Shown here one piece after another: positions 34,078-43,867 of a stretch of 64,000 nt of DNA. Below the pieces are notes generated by a model, which was not told the DNA's origin, searched no databases, and worked only from the letters and a program-made list of their open reading frames with translations. How positions within the stretch are numbered: the first letter of the stretch is position 1; every line of letters begins with the position of its first letter. Position numbers and translations under genes: made by a program. The DNA comes from Fusarium oxysporum f. sp. lycopersici 4287 (Eukaryota > Ascomycota > Sordariomycetes > Hypocreales > Nectriaceae): the NCBI RefSeq assembly GCF_000149955.1, contig NC_030988.1:5057710-5121709 (forward strand), given 5' to 3'.

Positions 34078-34210
34078 CGTATCAAATATATCAAATGTTA
34101 TTTCAAATCCAGGATTTTAAATTTGCTTGATTGAAATAAGATTTTGGCATACTTGATTGATTTGTTTGGCAATTTGTTTGATTGGATTTGATCTGTGGGC
34201 TTCGCTGGGC
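34078..34210 (+). repeat. Direct repeat unit 2
   Basis: Second copy of the 33568-33700 block, 510 bp away. A weaker relative may lie at 25133-25260 (GATTTGATTTGTTCGATTTG and GCAGCGCTG shared). Confidence 0.65.
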
Positions 34211-34557
34211 CAAGCACCAAATGGTGTTCGGCGAAGTGGGGCACTGCGGATTAATATTCAGGGCGCTTCGGCTGTCGGGCAAACCCCGGCATGGCTGCTG
34301 TTGGATAGCGGCTAAAACTGAGTAGGGGTAGAACCTGAACCTGAACCTGAAGCCAATGATTCACCACCGGGCCATGACCTTCGAGGCCAAATGCCGACGA
34401 TACGATTCATCTAAGCTCCACAATCGGCTAATGCCCAAAATGCATAATTAACAGTTAATCATGATACTATCTCTCGAAATTTAGTGGAAATCTACCTCGG
34501 CTCTCCATCGCGATACCGCCAAACATCCTTTCTTTGATCCATAAACTAAGCCGCACA

Positions 34558-35490
34558 ATGGCCAGAAAGAGAACGGGAAGGGGCTAGTCGCGCTTCGACC
34601 AGCTCTCACGCATTTTCAAGGCAAAGGCGATTACAGATAGTGCCTTAACCCAAAAGCAATCGAATTTCAGGGGCAAACGTAGCTTTCCTACCGATGTCAG
34701 CCCCCTTCTGGTGTTAGCGTCCTTAAATGCAACCGAGTCTGCCATTTCCCATTCTATGATACAGAGGATAGACGAGCAGACTGAGGCTGCGCGCGATATG
34801 TCAATGCGAGGCGAGTCGACAGAGGTTGCCCAGCCCTCAAGATTCGGCCCTGACGTCACTTGCTTTGCGCTGAGGCACCATAACCTCAACGGTGGAGTTC
34901 AGTCGATGTTGAAGGGCGAGATAGAGGGCGGAATGGACCGCAAGCATTTAGAAAGCAAGAAACAACAAACGAATTTAGTTAAGCGAAAGGACCCAACCAA
35001 GCCAGAGGGTCCAGGGGAGCCAGTTGACGCAGGCAATATAGCTGAACTGGCTGAGTCCGAGGAGCAACGAGATGATGCAGAAGAGCCGAGATACGAAGTC
35101 GAAGAAATCATCAGTCACCGCATCAAAAACAAAACCGAGATCGAGCTCGAGGCCAGATGGAATGGCTGCTCCACGCCCACATTTGTCGATGAGCGTACAA
35201 TTCAAGAAGACTACCCACTTGTGCTCTACACTTACTGGGAACTCAGGGGCGGCCGCGAGGAAGCAACAGGAATAAATTTGTTTCACGTTTTTCAAATCCG
35301 CCGGTGGAAGGTCAAGGACGAGAAATTGCAATTACTGGTGCAGTGGGTTGGATACCCACCTAAGGATTCAACATGGGAGCTTGCTTGGAGGGTGGAGAAA
35401 TTTGCGACAGAGATGCATGGGGCATATTTAAAGACCCATAGGGCTGCGAGATCTGCCTGGGAAAAGGAGGAAAGTAAGACGCAGATTTGA
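34558..35490 (+). CDS. Tandem chromodomain protein with an early in-frame TAG
   Basis: A 310-codon frame starts at ATG 34558 (MARKRTGRG) and is interrupted only by TAG at 34585-34587, codon 10, where CAG is likely original. The first later Met in frame is at codon 64. The C-terminal half has two chromodomain-like units: residues about 180-240 (YEVEEIISHRIKNKTEIELE, then W..C..PTFVDE and the YW.LRGGRE tail) and about 245-300 (FHVFQIRRWKVKDEKLQLLV, QWVGYPPKDSTWE). Aromatic cage positions (Y/F start, W, and Y or W downstream) are kept in both. Such modules read methylated histone H3 tails in heterochromatin. The N-terminal region is basic and then acidic. Either initiation downstream or loss of function follows from the TAG. 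Confidence 0.7.
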
Positions 35491-35666
35491 GGTATCTGCT
35501 GTTTGGTAGCCATGATCCTTGAGTAGATATCATACTTACGTTATAGGAAGTTAGTGGCATTGTACAATACCAACCAGTAGGACAGCAAATGTCGCCTGAG
35601 AATTGCAACTGGGCAAGCCCCCATCGATAATGGTTAAGCCAGTTTGCTGACTACGTCACACTTCAC

Positions 35667-36120
35667 TTAAAAGGGCCTCAAGATCATTAGCATTGGATGG
35701 GTTGCAGCTTGCCAGGTCGTTCCCATGAGAGGAGTTCGGCCATCTATATCAGCGGCATTGACGGCAGGCCCCTTCTTCGAGGAGAAGTTCGACAATTTCA
35801 GGGAACCTTTCGCAGGCAGCCAAGTGCAAAACGGTTGTACCCGAATGACGAGGAAATAAGGTTGCATCCGTTTGTTCCCCATACCCCCAAGATTGCAGGA
35901 TTGAACCCCGTTCAAAAAGAGACCTCGTAATTGAGTACCAATATTGTTGTCAAGGAATCGGCGAACAATTTCGAATTGGCCCTGCACCATGAAGCTGACA
36001 GTGAAGGCGATTTCTAGGGCTTAGTCTCCTCCCAAATCTACCCACCGCGGCTTAGCATCAATGGCTTCTTGGAACCTCACTCTTAATGCATCGACCACTT
36101 CATGCGTGTTAAAGTGAAAA
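35667..36120 (-). pseudogene. Ankyrin-repeat relic
   Basis: On the minus strand GQFEIVRRFLDNN, GTTVLHLAACERFPEIVELLL and VNAADIDGRTPLM are clear ankyrin repeat signatures, but they lie in two frames and an in-frame TAA occurs near 36027. Upstream in the same frame HFHFNTHEVVDALRVRFQEA may be the preceding helices. Probably the tail of an ankyrin protein, for example of an NLR, but no other domain remains. Confidence 0.6.
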
Positions 36121-36143
36121 TGAGTTGATTGTATTGTTGTTTT

Positions 36144-36387
36144 TTTCTAAGTTCCATGTGTCTGAGAGGAGCAGAGCTGCCGTCAGATCAGACTAACAAT
36201 CAGATCAATCAGTTCAAATTAGATATAGAATTTTATCAGATCAATCTGTTAAAGCAAAAACGGGTTGATTGTGTTGTTCTTCGTTCTAAGCTCCATATGT
36301 CTGAGAGGAGCACAGCTCCTTACATAGTATCCACATCCCAGCCACCAGTAGGTCGGACCACCTTAGCCACACTGTCTCAACAGGGGG
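36144..36387 (-). repeat. LTR-like repeat fragments
   Basis: CCATATGTCTGAGAGGAGCA with CTTACATAGTATCC (36268-36387) recurs inverted at 37004-37124; a shorter relative (CCATGTGTCTGAGAGGAGCA) is at 36155. On the minus strand the unit begins TGTAAGGAGC or TGACGGCAGC and runs to AACACAATCAAC, like an LTR. No internal retrotransposon was identified. Confidence 0.55.
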
Positions 36388-36429
36388 GACTCGTATCCCC
36401 TAGATTATGCTATTGAGACCTTATGCCTC

Positions 36430-36867
36430 TTCCGTAACTAACCACTAGAGAGGGGTGGGGAGGAAGAAATGCAGGAGTATTACGAGGCCATAAGCTTAAT
36501 TATAATAGACGACAAATACGACCATTCGCCTGCTATCAGCTGCCAGTTATGACACGACCCCCACGCTTAAGGTCAAAGAGTGGGGAGCTGAAAAGGCGGA
36601 ACAAGCAGCCGGTCCTGCATTACCTCATAAAGGTAGATTCTTTTAGTCCAGAATGGCCCGCCCTGGAATATATCGTCTAGCGGCTGGTGGAAGTGCTACA
36701 CTATCCTCCATGATGTGACGACAGAAAGTCCTATTATGTCTGCGAGGATGGCCAGGTTTGTCTTGAAGAAGTTAAGTCGAAACTGACTGCCCGATCACGG
36801 GTTGAAAAGAGGACAGGTAACAAAAATGACCCTGAACCTTGTAAGCTCCAAGCCGGGGAAAAACCCG
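36430..36867 (+). repeat. Decayed coding-type repeat, copy B
   Basis: Inverse complement of 40490-40890. This copy keeps an almost open frame with two stops: LKRRNKQPVLHYLIKVDSFS, PEWPALEYIV, stop, RLVEVLHYPP, stop, CDDRKSYYVCEDGQVCLEEV. It runs into an assembly gap. Family unknown. Confidence 0.6.
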
Positions 36868-36967
36868 NNNNNNNNNNNNNNNNNNNNNNNNNNNNNNNNN
36901 NNNNNNNNNNNNNNNNNNNNNNNNNNNNNNNNNNNNNNNNNNNNNNNNNNNNNNNNNNNNNNNNNNN
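36868..36967. other. Assembly gap (100 N)
   Basis: A run of exactly 100 N, the usual placeholder for a gap of unknown size. Inverted repeats on both sides (36268-36387 and 37004-37124) probably caused it. Confidence 0.95.
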
Positions 36968-37003
36968 TTCCTCAACACAATCAACTCAGATCCAGGCGTC
37001 TAT

Positions 37004-37124
37004 CCCGTTGAGACAGTTTGGCTAAAGTGGTCCGACCTACTGGTGGCTGGGATGTGGATACTATGTAAGGAGCTGTGCTCCTCTCAGACATATGGAGCTT
37101 AGAACTAACAACAACACAATGAAC
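37004..37124 (+). repeat. LTR-like repeat, inverted partner
   Basis: Complement of 36268-36387 with few differences; the two arms face each other across copy B and the gap. Confidence 0.65.
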
Positions 37125-37169
37125 CTATTCGTTTTATCATATCCATCTGATATATCTGATATTTCTTGA

Positions 37170-38275
37170 ACTTTTCGGTCACGCTGGGCACGAGAGAAGA
37201 ACACAACCCCTACGAAGCCGAATTGGCAGCTATCGCCCATGGGGTTAACTGTCTGCCGGAGATGAAGTATCGAGTCGTTGTGATCTTGACGAGTAACAGA
37301 TCGGCGGCATAAGCTATAGGAAATCCTCGCCAACAATCAGGTCAAAGCCATATTCGGAGGATATATCATGCCGTAGGGAAGCTCCGAGATGACGGAAACA
37401 GAGTCAATCTCATCTGGGTAGCATCTGGTGGTGAACTAAAAATCCAGAAGATAGCCAAGATGTCAGCCCGTCATGCGACCGAGCCGTACGTCACGCCGAG
37501 AAAAGGGGCGGTCAAAGCAAAGACTACAATTCTCAGTGGAACAAGGGCAGGCCTGCGGAATGAGAGAAAGCTACCAGATGGAGTTGGCAGGCATTCAAAG
37601 AAGGTCGGCCTAGCTCTACCCGGAAAACACTCTCTTCTGCTCTACAATCAGCTATCGTGGAAAGAAGCCAGCGTATTAGCACAGCTTAGAACCGGAATGG
37701 CGCGACTAAACGGTTATCTCTATCAGATTACAGCAGCACCAACAGATGAATGTCCATGCGGGCAGGCAAAGGAAACGGTAGAGCACTTTCTCTTTCGATG
37801 CGTAAAATTGACAGCACAACGCAAGGAGATGATATACCAATGTGTAGAAGAAAAACGTGGCAACCTATCCTTTCACCTGGGAGGTAAGGCAGTGTCGGAT
37901 GGACAGAAATGGGCACCGAATATGGAAGCGGTGCGAGCCACGATCAGATTTGCGATCGCTACAGGTCGCCTAGAGCAAAGATGACAACAACACCAATGAG
38001 CTACCGATTACGAAAATACACTTACTAACAACAGCTACCCTTCGTACAACCAAAAGCAGGCACCGCTTCAGCCGCCAAAGATAGGAAACTGAACACTTGG
38101 AGGAATTGGGCTTCAAGCTGATCTGCTACCACTAACCGATACGGGAATCTAGAAGGAGAACAATGAAGAGACAGAGAAGAACAAGGCGGGAAACATAGGG
38201 GCTCTGCGAGATCAAGACATCAATTGGCGAAATGTATGTATTTTTAGTTTTTAGAGCCCTATGGGCGGTGGCCTA
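37170..38275 (+). mobile_element. Tad-type LINE, 3' fragment (copy 1)
   Basis: Homologous to 56390-57490. The coding part is the end of ORF2: RNase H-like region (EEHNPYEAELAAIAHG, RVVVILTSNRSAA with a TAA for CAA next to it, NPRQQSGQSHI), then the C-terminal region GKHSLLLYNQLSWKEASVLA, the zinc-type cluster ECPCGQAKETVEHFLFRC, and the final VRATIRFAIATGRLEQR stop at 37984. The 3' UTR is shared with the other copy through CACTTGGAGGAATTGGGCTT to GGCCTACCGGGCGTAATAGA, after which a short TCTG repeat ends the element. It is 5'-truncated at about 37170, usual for LINE insertions. Confidence 0.85.
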
Positions 38276-39452
38276 CCGGGCGTAATAGATCTGTCTGTCT
38301 GGTACAGTAGGGTGGTAAGCCATGCTGGATCACTCGAAGACAAGGAAGAAAAGACACAGTAGAGAGCAGGTCTGTTCAAAGCAGAGAAAGCCCAACAATG
38401 GTCCGTTCTGTGGGAGTGAAAGCCGGACCGAAGACAAGTGACGGCGTCAAGCCTCTTCAACATTGGGGATTTGACATAAATGAAAGCCACCGTCGCGGCT
38501 CATCGAGTCTGTTTCCTCAACTGTTGAAGCAAAATGGGGTAAGGGATTGATACGGAAAAGCGAGCGTTATGGCGAAGGTCCCACTATGATGTACCCTCTT
38601 ACCGGTTGCAGTGGATCACTCTTGATTCTGGATGCCGCGGAGCTACAATATTCTACAAAATTGCTTAGCTTACATCCCATAATGAGCTGACAGCACCCAT
38701 ACGTATACAGGAATTGGCCCAGCAGTGACACGGCGGTGACGGTTTATGGGGCTGAAGCGGCATCTGTTGGCAGGCTGGTACGACGGGGGATCTTGAATGG
38801 TGGGGAGAGATACACCTGGTTGTAAGAAGGAAAGTAATCCGAAAGAATCCTAGCTACTCCCCTTTGCCACGCACCCCAAGCTAAAGACGCTACCGACAAG
38901 AAGATGCGGCGAACCGATTGAAGGTTCCACCAGGACTACAATAACTCGATTGCGGAGGTGGAGGGGGGGCACTAGGTACAGTTTACACGAGAATGCTAAA
39001 ACAACCTAGTGTATTCTGTCTTAAGAGGTATAATACATAGTTTATGCCTGGAAATAATGGGATCCTGTGTGGGCTGCTGCCCTAAGTTCCCTGAGTAGAA
39101 TAGCAGAACCAAGGTACATTAATAAAGAGAGAAGGCAACTAATTAGAAGTGAAAGTCATGCGACTTGCTCAAGTTCCATTTTGACTTGTAATAAAGTAGT
39201 AGGATAGAGTTGCTATAGTGTCAAATCCAATAAACAGTAAATCTGCTAACTATTGGCCGAGTTTAAACTCAACTAGAGAACATACAACGACCGAGAGCCA
39301 TCTCCAACACACAGCAGCATCCAGACGTCCCACATCATCGATAGACTTGCAACGAAATTCCCACCGTGCCCAGCCTACTGAGCATCCAAAATTCCTCGTC
39401 ACTCGTGGAAATAATAAGCCACATCAGCAGGCCACTAATCATCGGAAATAAC
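38276..39452. other. Intergenic, nothing recognised
   Basis: Only short frames without domains. The right end is the 3' flank of the secreted protein gene. Confidence 0.5.
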
Positions 39453-39722
39453 TCATGCGCAGCATCGGACAAAATCATCGCCACACTTGGCCGCGAGACA
39501 CGCCAGAATAAGTGGTGGAAGTCGTCCTCTGAGACATCGGACCGCGGCCGATCCGCATCCTGCTCTGATGCATCGGACACAATTACCGTCAAGCGCTTGC
39601 ACTTCAATAAGTCCGTTAAGGGCTTGTGTGTCGACGGCTTCTGCCTCGGCAGTTCCCTCCGCCGCGGGGTTGGCGATTGCGAGTCCGGCGAGGACGGTCA
39701 GCAAGGCAACTGAGAGCTTCAT
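39453..39722 (-). CDS. Cysteine-rich small secreted protein (candidate effector or antimicrobial)
   Basis: 89 residues from ATG 39722, chosen because it starts a good signal peptide (MKLSVALLTVLAGLAIA, cleavage near NPA); an upstream in-frame start would bury it. A short acidic stretch (EGTAEAEAVDTQ) that looks like a propeptide precedes the mature part with eight Cys in about 40 residues: NCVRCIRAGC, VRCLRGRL, ACLAAKCGDDFVRCC. Even Cys number implies four disulfides, the build of secreted effector or defence-type peptides. A TATAAATA box lies at 39829-39836, about 107 bp upstream. No intron and no lesion. The C-terminus ends just after the CC pair. Related unnamed families occur in many ascomycetes; no activity can be assigned. 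Confidence 0.75.
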   Translation of the reverse strand: MKLSVALLTVLAGLAIANPAAEGTAEAEAVDTQALNGLIEVQALDGNCVRCIRAGCGSAAVRCLRGRLPPLILACLAAKCGDDFVRCCA

Positions 39723-40479
39723 ATTTGCGGTTGCGTGTTGAGAAAAGAGTTTCAAAGACGGGCAGGTAGAAATGACTGTTTGAAAAGGTTGTCACTGACT
39801 TTGTGATAATATTTGGGAAAGCATCTCATATTTATACTTTTTGCTTTCATCTAACTATCATCCCAACCCTAGCCAGCAGCTAAACTATCACGATGAGAAA
39901 GCTGTTCAGGGTTTACAATCGCATCGGAGCTGTCAATTACCCCGGGCTTACAATCATATAAGGGCTTATAATCGCTCCGAGGTCTACAATCACTCCGGGG
40001 TCTACAATCGCTCCTGGGCCTGTGATTGCTGCTGCGACCTGTGGGGTAGACACGGCTTACTAGGAGGAGAAGGTGCCAAAGGGGCCCTAACTCTAAATCA
40101 ACGCAGTCTTGCCCCCCCAAGATGATTTAAATCCTCATACAAAAGGAAGACCCGCTTTTGAAGGCAAGGGGGCAAGATGTTTTAGTCCAGAGTAGTATTA
40201 AAATAAGTAATATTAGTATTGTTAAAAAGATATGTTAAATAGCTAGTATTTTCCCAGGATGTTAAGTGTTTTATGCCCGAGTTATAGTATTGCGATAAGT
40301 TTGAAATTTAGTTAATTAATTTTAATATAGTAAACTCGGGACTCGCTGCTGCCTCTATTGCCCAGCCCTACTATCTGCTATTGCTGGCTCCCTATTATTG
40401 CTTGCAGAGGCTGGCTCAAAACGGCCTCTGGCAAACCCTGATGACTGGCCGGTACTATTGACGTATCACTCAACCGTCC
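39723..40479. other. Promoter of the secreted protein gene, then tandem repeats and AT-rich sequence
   Basis: TATAAATA (minus strand) at 39829-39836. An 18-20 bp tandem repeat follows at about 39935-40030. 40120-40330 is AT-rich without genes. Confidence 0.5.
39935..40030 (+). repeat. Tandem repeat, about 18-20 bp unit
   Basis: GGTCTACAATCGCTCC-type units occur four to five times with variation (GGCTTACAATCATATAAG, GGCTTATAATCGCTCCGA, GGTCTACAATCACTCCGG, GGTCTACAATCGCTCCTG). Confidence 0.7.
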
Positions 40480-41220
40480 CGAATATGACGACCCCGCCGG
40501 TGTTCCCCGCTTTGAGCTTCAAGGTCAGGTCCTTTTGTTACTTGCCGCTTTTCAAGCCGTGATCGGCAGTCAGTTCGACTTACCTCTTAAGACAAACCTG
40601 GCCATCCTTGCAGAAATAATAGGACTTTCTGTCGTCACATCATGGAGCTAGCGTAGCACTTCCACCAGCCGCTAGACGATCTATACCAGGGCGGGCCAAT
40701 CTGGACTAAAAGAATCTAACGTTATGAGGTAATGCGGGACCGGCTGCTTGTTCCGCCTTTTCAGCTCCCCACTCTTTGACCTTTAGCGTCGGGGTCGTGT
40801 CATAACTGGCAGCTGATAGCTGGCGAATGGTCGTATTTGTCGGCTATTATAATTAAGCTTATTGCCTCGTAATAATCCTGCATATCTTCCTGCCCAGCCC
40901 TATCTAGTGCTTATTTAAGGAAGGGGTTTAAGGTTTAGATAGCATAATTTAGGGATTGCTGTAAGCCTAGGGCTTGGGTAGTCGCGGCCTATTGCTTTCC
41001 TATTGGCATTGGCTGAGGAATGCAGCCACTTCCCATTTTATCTGTCCCCGATGCACTTATGCAACTAATAACTGCACTTTGAAGAAGTATAATGTGATTG
41101 CTCTTCTTATTTCACGAGAGAAGAGAAAGGAGATAATATGGAGAACATACCGACTCCATGCAAGAGATTGTTATGGTATTTTGCAAAAATTGAATATCTC
41201 ATGAACTTCCGGTACCCCGC
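40480..41220 (-). repeat. Decayed coding-type repeat, copy C
   Basis: Its left 410 bp are the inverse of copy B (36430-36867); its right 600 bp parallel copy A (5210-5790). It is the longest copy and shows that A and B are parts of one element. Stops in every frame. Confidence 0.65.
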
Positions 41221-41829
41221 ATGTACTAACCCTGTGACTAAGCAAAGTGGGCGAGTGACCTCCTGAAGGCCTGTGGCACTCAAAGGGATAGCGCATATGC
41301 CCTGTAGCTTGTTTTTTTTTTTAGCCAATGGCAGGCGCGCCTCTGATATGATAGACATTTCTGACCAATGACATGCGCTGAAATTCCATGCATCGCTGTC
41401 CCATACCCCGAACGGCGTCTCCGTCATGCATCGGGGTACGTAATGTTCTTGAGGCAGCGTACAGGAGAGGCAAACCGGTCGCGGTTTGCGCAAAGGAGCC
41501 TTGAGGAACGAAGCTTGATGTTGTAGAATCTGCCTGGTTAATCCCGCTCGCTAAGGTGCAATGACGCCTTCCCCAGCGGAGAGGGGAGGATCATAGGAGA
41601 GGCTAAAATGGCAGTGCACTGGGCTCCCGTTGGTTCAAACCAGGTGGGCAGTCAGATCAAAGGGGAGACTCTTTTTCAAAGGGAGAATTTTTATAGGGCC
41701 TTAACCACTATAACTGGCCCCCCACAAGAAGACGTGTGCGGTCGCCAAGGACGGGTAAAAGCGGGGATTTAAGGTTAAGAGCGAGTGGGTTGGGCTACGC
41801 ATTATTATCGACGTAGGCACCAGAGCTTA
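41221..41829. other. Intergenic, nothing recognised
   Basis: A T10 run at about 41312 and short frames; no gene supported. Confidence 0.5.
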
Positions 41830-43768
41830 AGTCGCCCACCCTAGTTTTGGCCCACCCCTGGCTTTGGCCCGCTCTATTTAGCCTACATCGCACAACTGGT
41901 ATATCGACGTAACTAGGTCGCAACAAAGTCAAATTAAATGGTAAAAATACAAGGAAAATCGCATTTGGCGCTCTTTAGTCGCTTTCTTCGTCTGCACTTG
42001 AATCTCGCTCCATATAGCATTTCGTTGGTCGCCGATTGCGTGCCGACCGTCGAGCCAGTGCCGGCTCCTCTTCCGACTCAGAGCTACTCTCCCCTTCCAC
42101 GATAATGACCTCTTGTACCGCGTTTCTTGCCTTCCGAACACGTTGTTGAGGCTCTTGATTAGCTTGCGCAAGTATCTGCGCAAGGCTTGCAAAGCGTTCG
42201 TTCGGATCTTAGACGATCTTACGACGTTTAGTCGGTTTTGCCTGGGCGAGTTGCACCCGCAAGCGTTCAATCTCACGGTCCCTTAGTATAACCTCCATCG
42301 CAACCTTATCCAACGCCGCAGCGGCTTTTCGAATAGACAGTCGTGAAGTGGGAGAGCCGCTCTCCTCGGCAAATAGCTTTACGACGTCGCCGCCGCGTTT
42401 TGGTGTTGAAATATCAGAGGTGACACGTAGTGGTATAGCTAGCCGTTTAGCCACCACGACCCATCGAGAATTTAGAGGTTTGGCTACGCTTTTAGGGTAT
42501 AAGCCTGTCGCCTTCCACCCAGATTGAACGTTTTCCTTTCGAAGACCAATTTCTCGAGCTTTCGCATAAAATTCGAGAAAGTTTGCCTTTCCAACCTTTG
42601 TCGCATCTGTCAAAGCCGTATGCTCCCCAATTAACCTACGATAGGCCGTCTTTAAACTGGAAAAGCAGCCGAGATCCAAGGGCTGGAGGACATGGGAAGT
42701 ATGAGCAGGGAAAAAGAGTAAGTGAACGTTGTTTAGGTAACACATAGTCATAAATTCGTCCGAGGTATGACTGCCGTGACCGTCGACGATGAGTAGGCGA
42801 CCATCGGCTGGATCCTCAGGTTGCGTTTGGGGTAAAAACACCTTCCTTAGCCACTCGACAGCAATATCATTGCTTGTCCACCCGTTTTCCGAAAAGGTAA
42901 CATGCCAGCCAGGATGCTTAGCTAGGAAATCCCTCTTGAACCATTGTTCTTGGATACTTTTGGCCTTGAAGATGACCAGGGGGTTTAAAGCGACCCCGAG
43001 CGCCGAGATGCACTCCACAATAGACGTCCAAGTTCGGGCATTTATCGTTTTGACTGGTACCGTGTTAGGGTTCTCCTGCGAGGAGCCGATAACAAGCCCG
43101 TTAATGCCTTGGCCCTCCATAATGCCGCCTCGTCGGCGTTGTACCTCCGCCGGGGAGGGATCCAGCTCACAGTCTCGTATAGGTTGAACAGGTGACTGAT
43201 TTTATCCGGAGTGGCCGCATTTACACGTTTCCAGTCAGTTCGACGGCCTAATTTTGTCTTGACGGCCAAATGACGCTCCACAAAGTGACTGGACCACTTC
43301 CTCCCTGGGGGCTTGTGGTCACCTTGTTGTTTAAGCACGCTGCTAGCGATTGCTCGCACTTGTGCGTGTGTTGGCGCGTAACCGAGGGCCTCCTGCCGCA
43401 AAATCCATTGCTTAAGATGTTCTTCTTGATTGGCCGTGAGCCGCTGTTGGTCGTCGTGTGCCGTACGTTGAGGTTGGGCACCATTAGGGCGGGCACGAAG
43501 TGTCCCTCTCGGTACACCATGGCGTGTGGCAGCGGTCCTAACGGCAACCCCATTCCTGACGTCTACAATGGCGTTTTGTAGGTCCTGCTCAGTATATTCA
43601 CGCATTTCGAACCCGGAGAAGAAAATACAAAAGAAAGTAAGTCAATTGGAGAAAAATTCGATTTTTGACAATTTATCGTAGGTGGTAGCGCTGATCTGAC
43701 GCGTGGGACGGAGCGCGTTTGTGGGGCGGACCAAAGCCAGGGGTGGGCCATAACTAGGGTGGGCGACT
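41830..43768 (-). mobile_element. Fot-like (pogo) transposon with 45-bp TIRs
   Basis: 1939 bp. Ends AGTCGCCCACCCTAGTTTTG at 41830 and its complement (one mismatch) ending at 43768; the match extends about 45 bp. TA flanks both ends (41828-41829, 43769-43770). Length and layout match the Fot1/Pot family of filamentous fungi. Unlike the other DDE family here it has no ACGT ends. Confidence 0.9.
41975..43605 (-). pseudogene. Fot-like transposase, one frameshift and one nonsense codon
   Basis: From ATG 43605 (MREYTEQDLQNAIVDVRNG) come the helix-turn-helix (VRTAATRHGVPRGTLRAR), the CENP-B-type second domain (GRKWSSHFVERHLAVKTKLG), then RRYNADEA. Here one base is missing near 43120 and the frame continues as GIMEGQGINGLVIGSSQ. 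The catalytic core follows with the Asp in NADEAG, LLIVDGHGSHTS and HVLQPLDLGCFSSLK. A basic tail KPTKRRKIV meets TAA at 42209-42211, probably CAA before, and the same frame goes on (DPNERFASLAQILAQANQ, acidic stretch, RRSARNRRP) to the real end at 41975. Restored length would be about 543 residues, equal to Fot1 transposase. It is inactive as read. Confidence 0.85.
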
Positions 43769-43867
43769 TAATTGTACGACTTGAATGTGGAATATACAAA
43801 AGGGAGACGATTTCCTACTCATTTGCACTCTTTGTGATGACAATAGATTTCCCAAATAGCCTTTCTA

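Larger units (their letters stand above)
33568..34557. other. Spacer containing a duplicated AT-rich segment
   Basis: A block of about 130 bp (TATCAAATATATCAAATG..., GATTGATTTGTTTGGCAATTT, ...TGTGGGC) occurs at 33568-33700 and again at 34078-34210 in the same orientation. A 115-codon frame between them (33684-34031) has no recognisable domain and I do not call it a gene. Confidence 0.55.

Noticed and set aside
41107..41493. 128-codon minus-strand frame
   Set aside because: Overlaps a decayed repeat on one side and a poly-T on the other; no domain.
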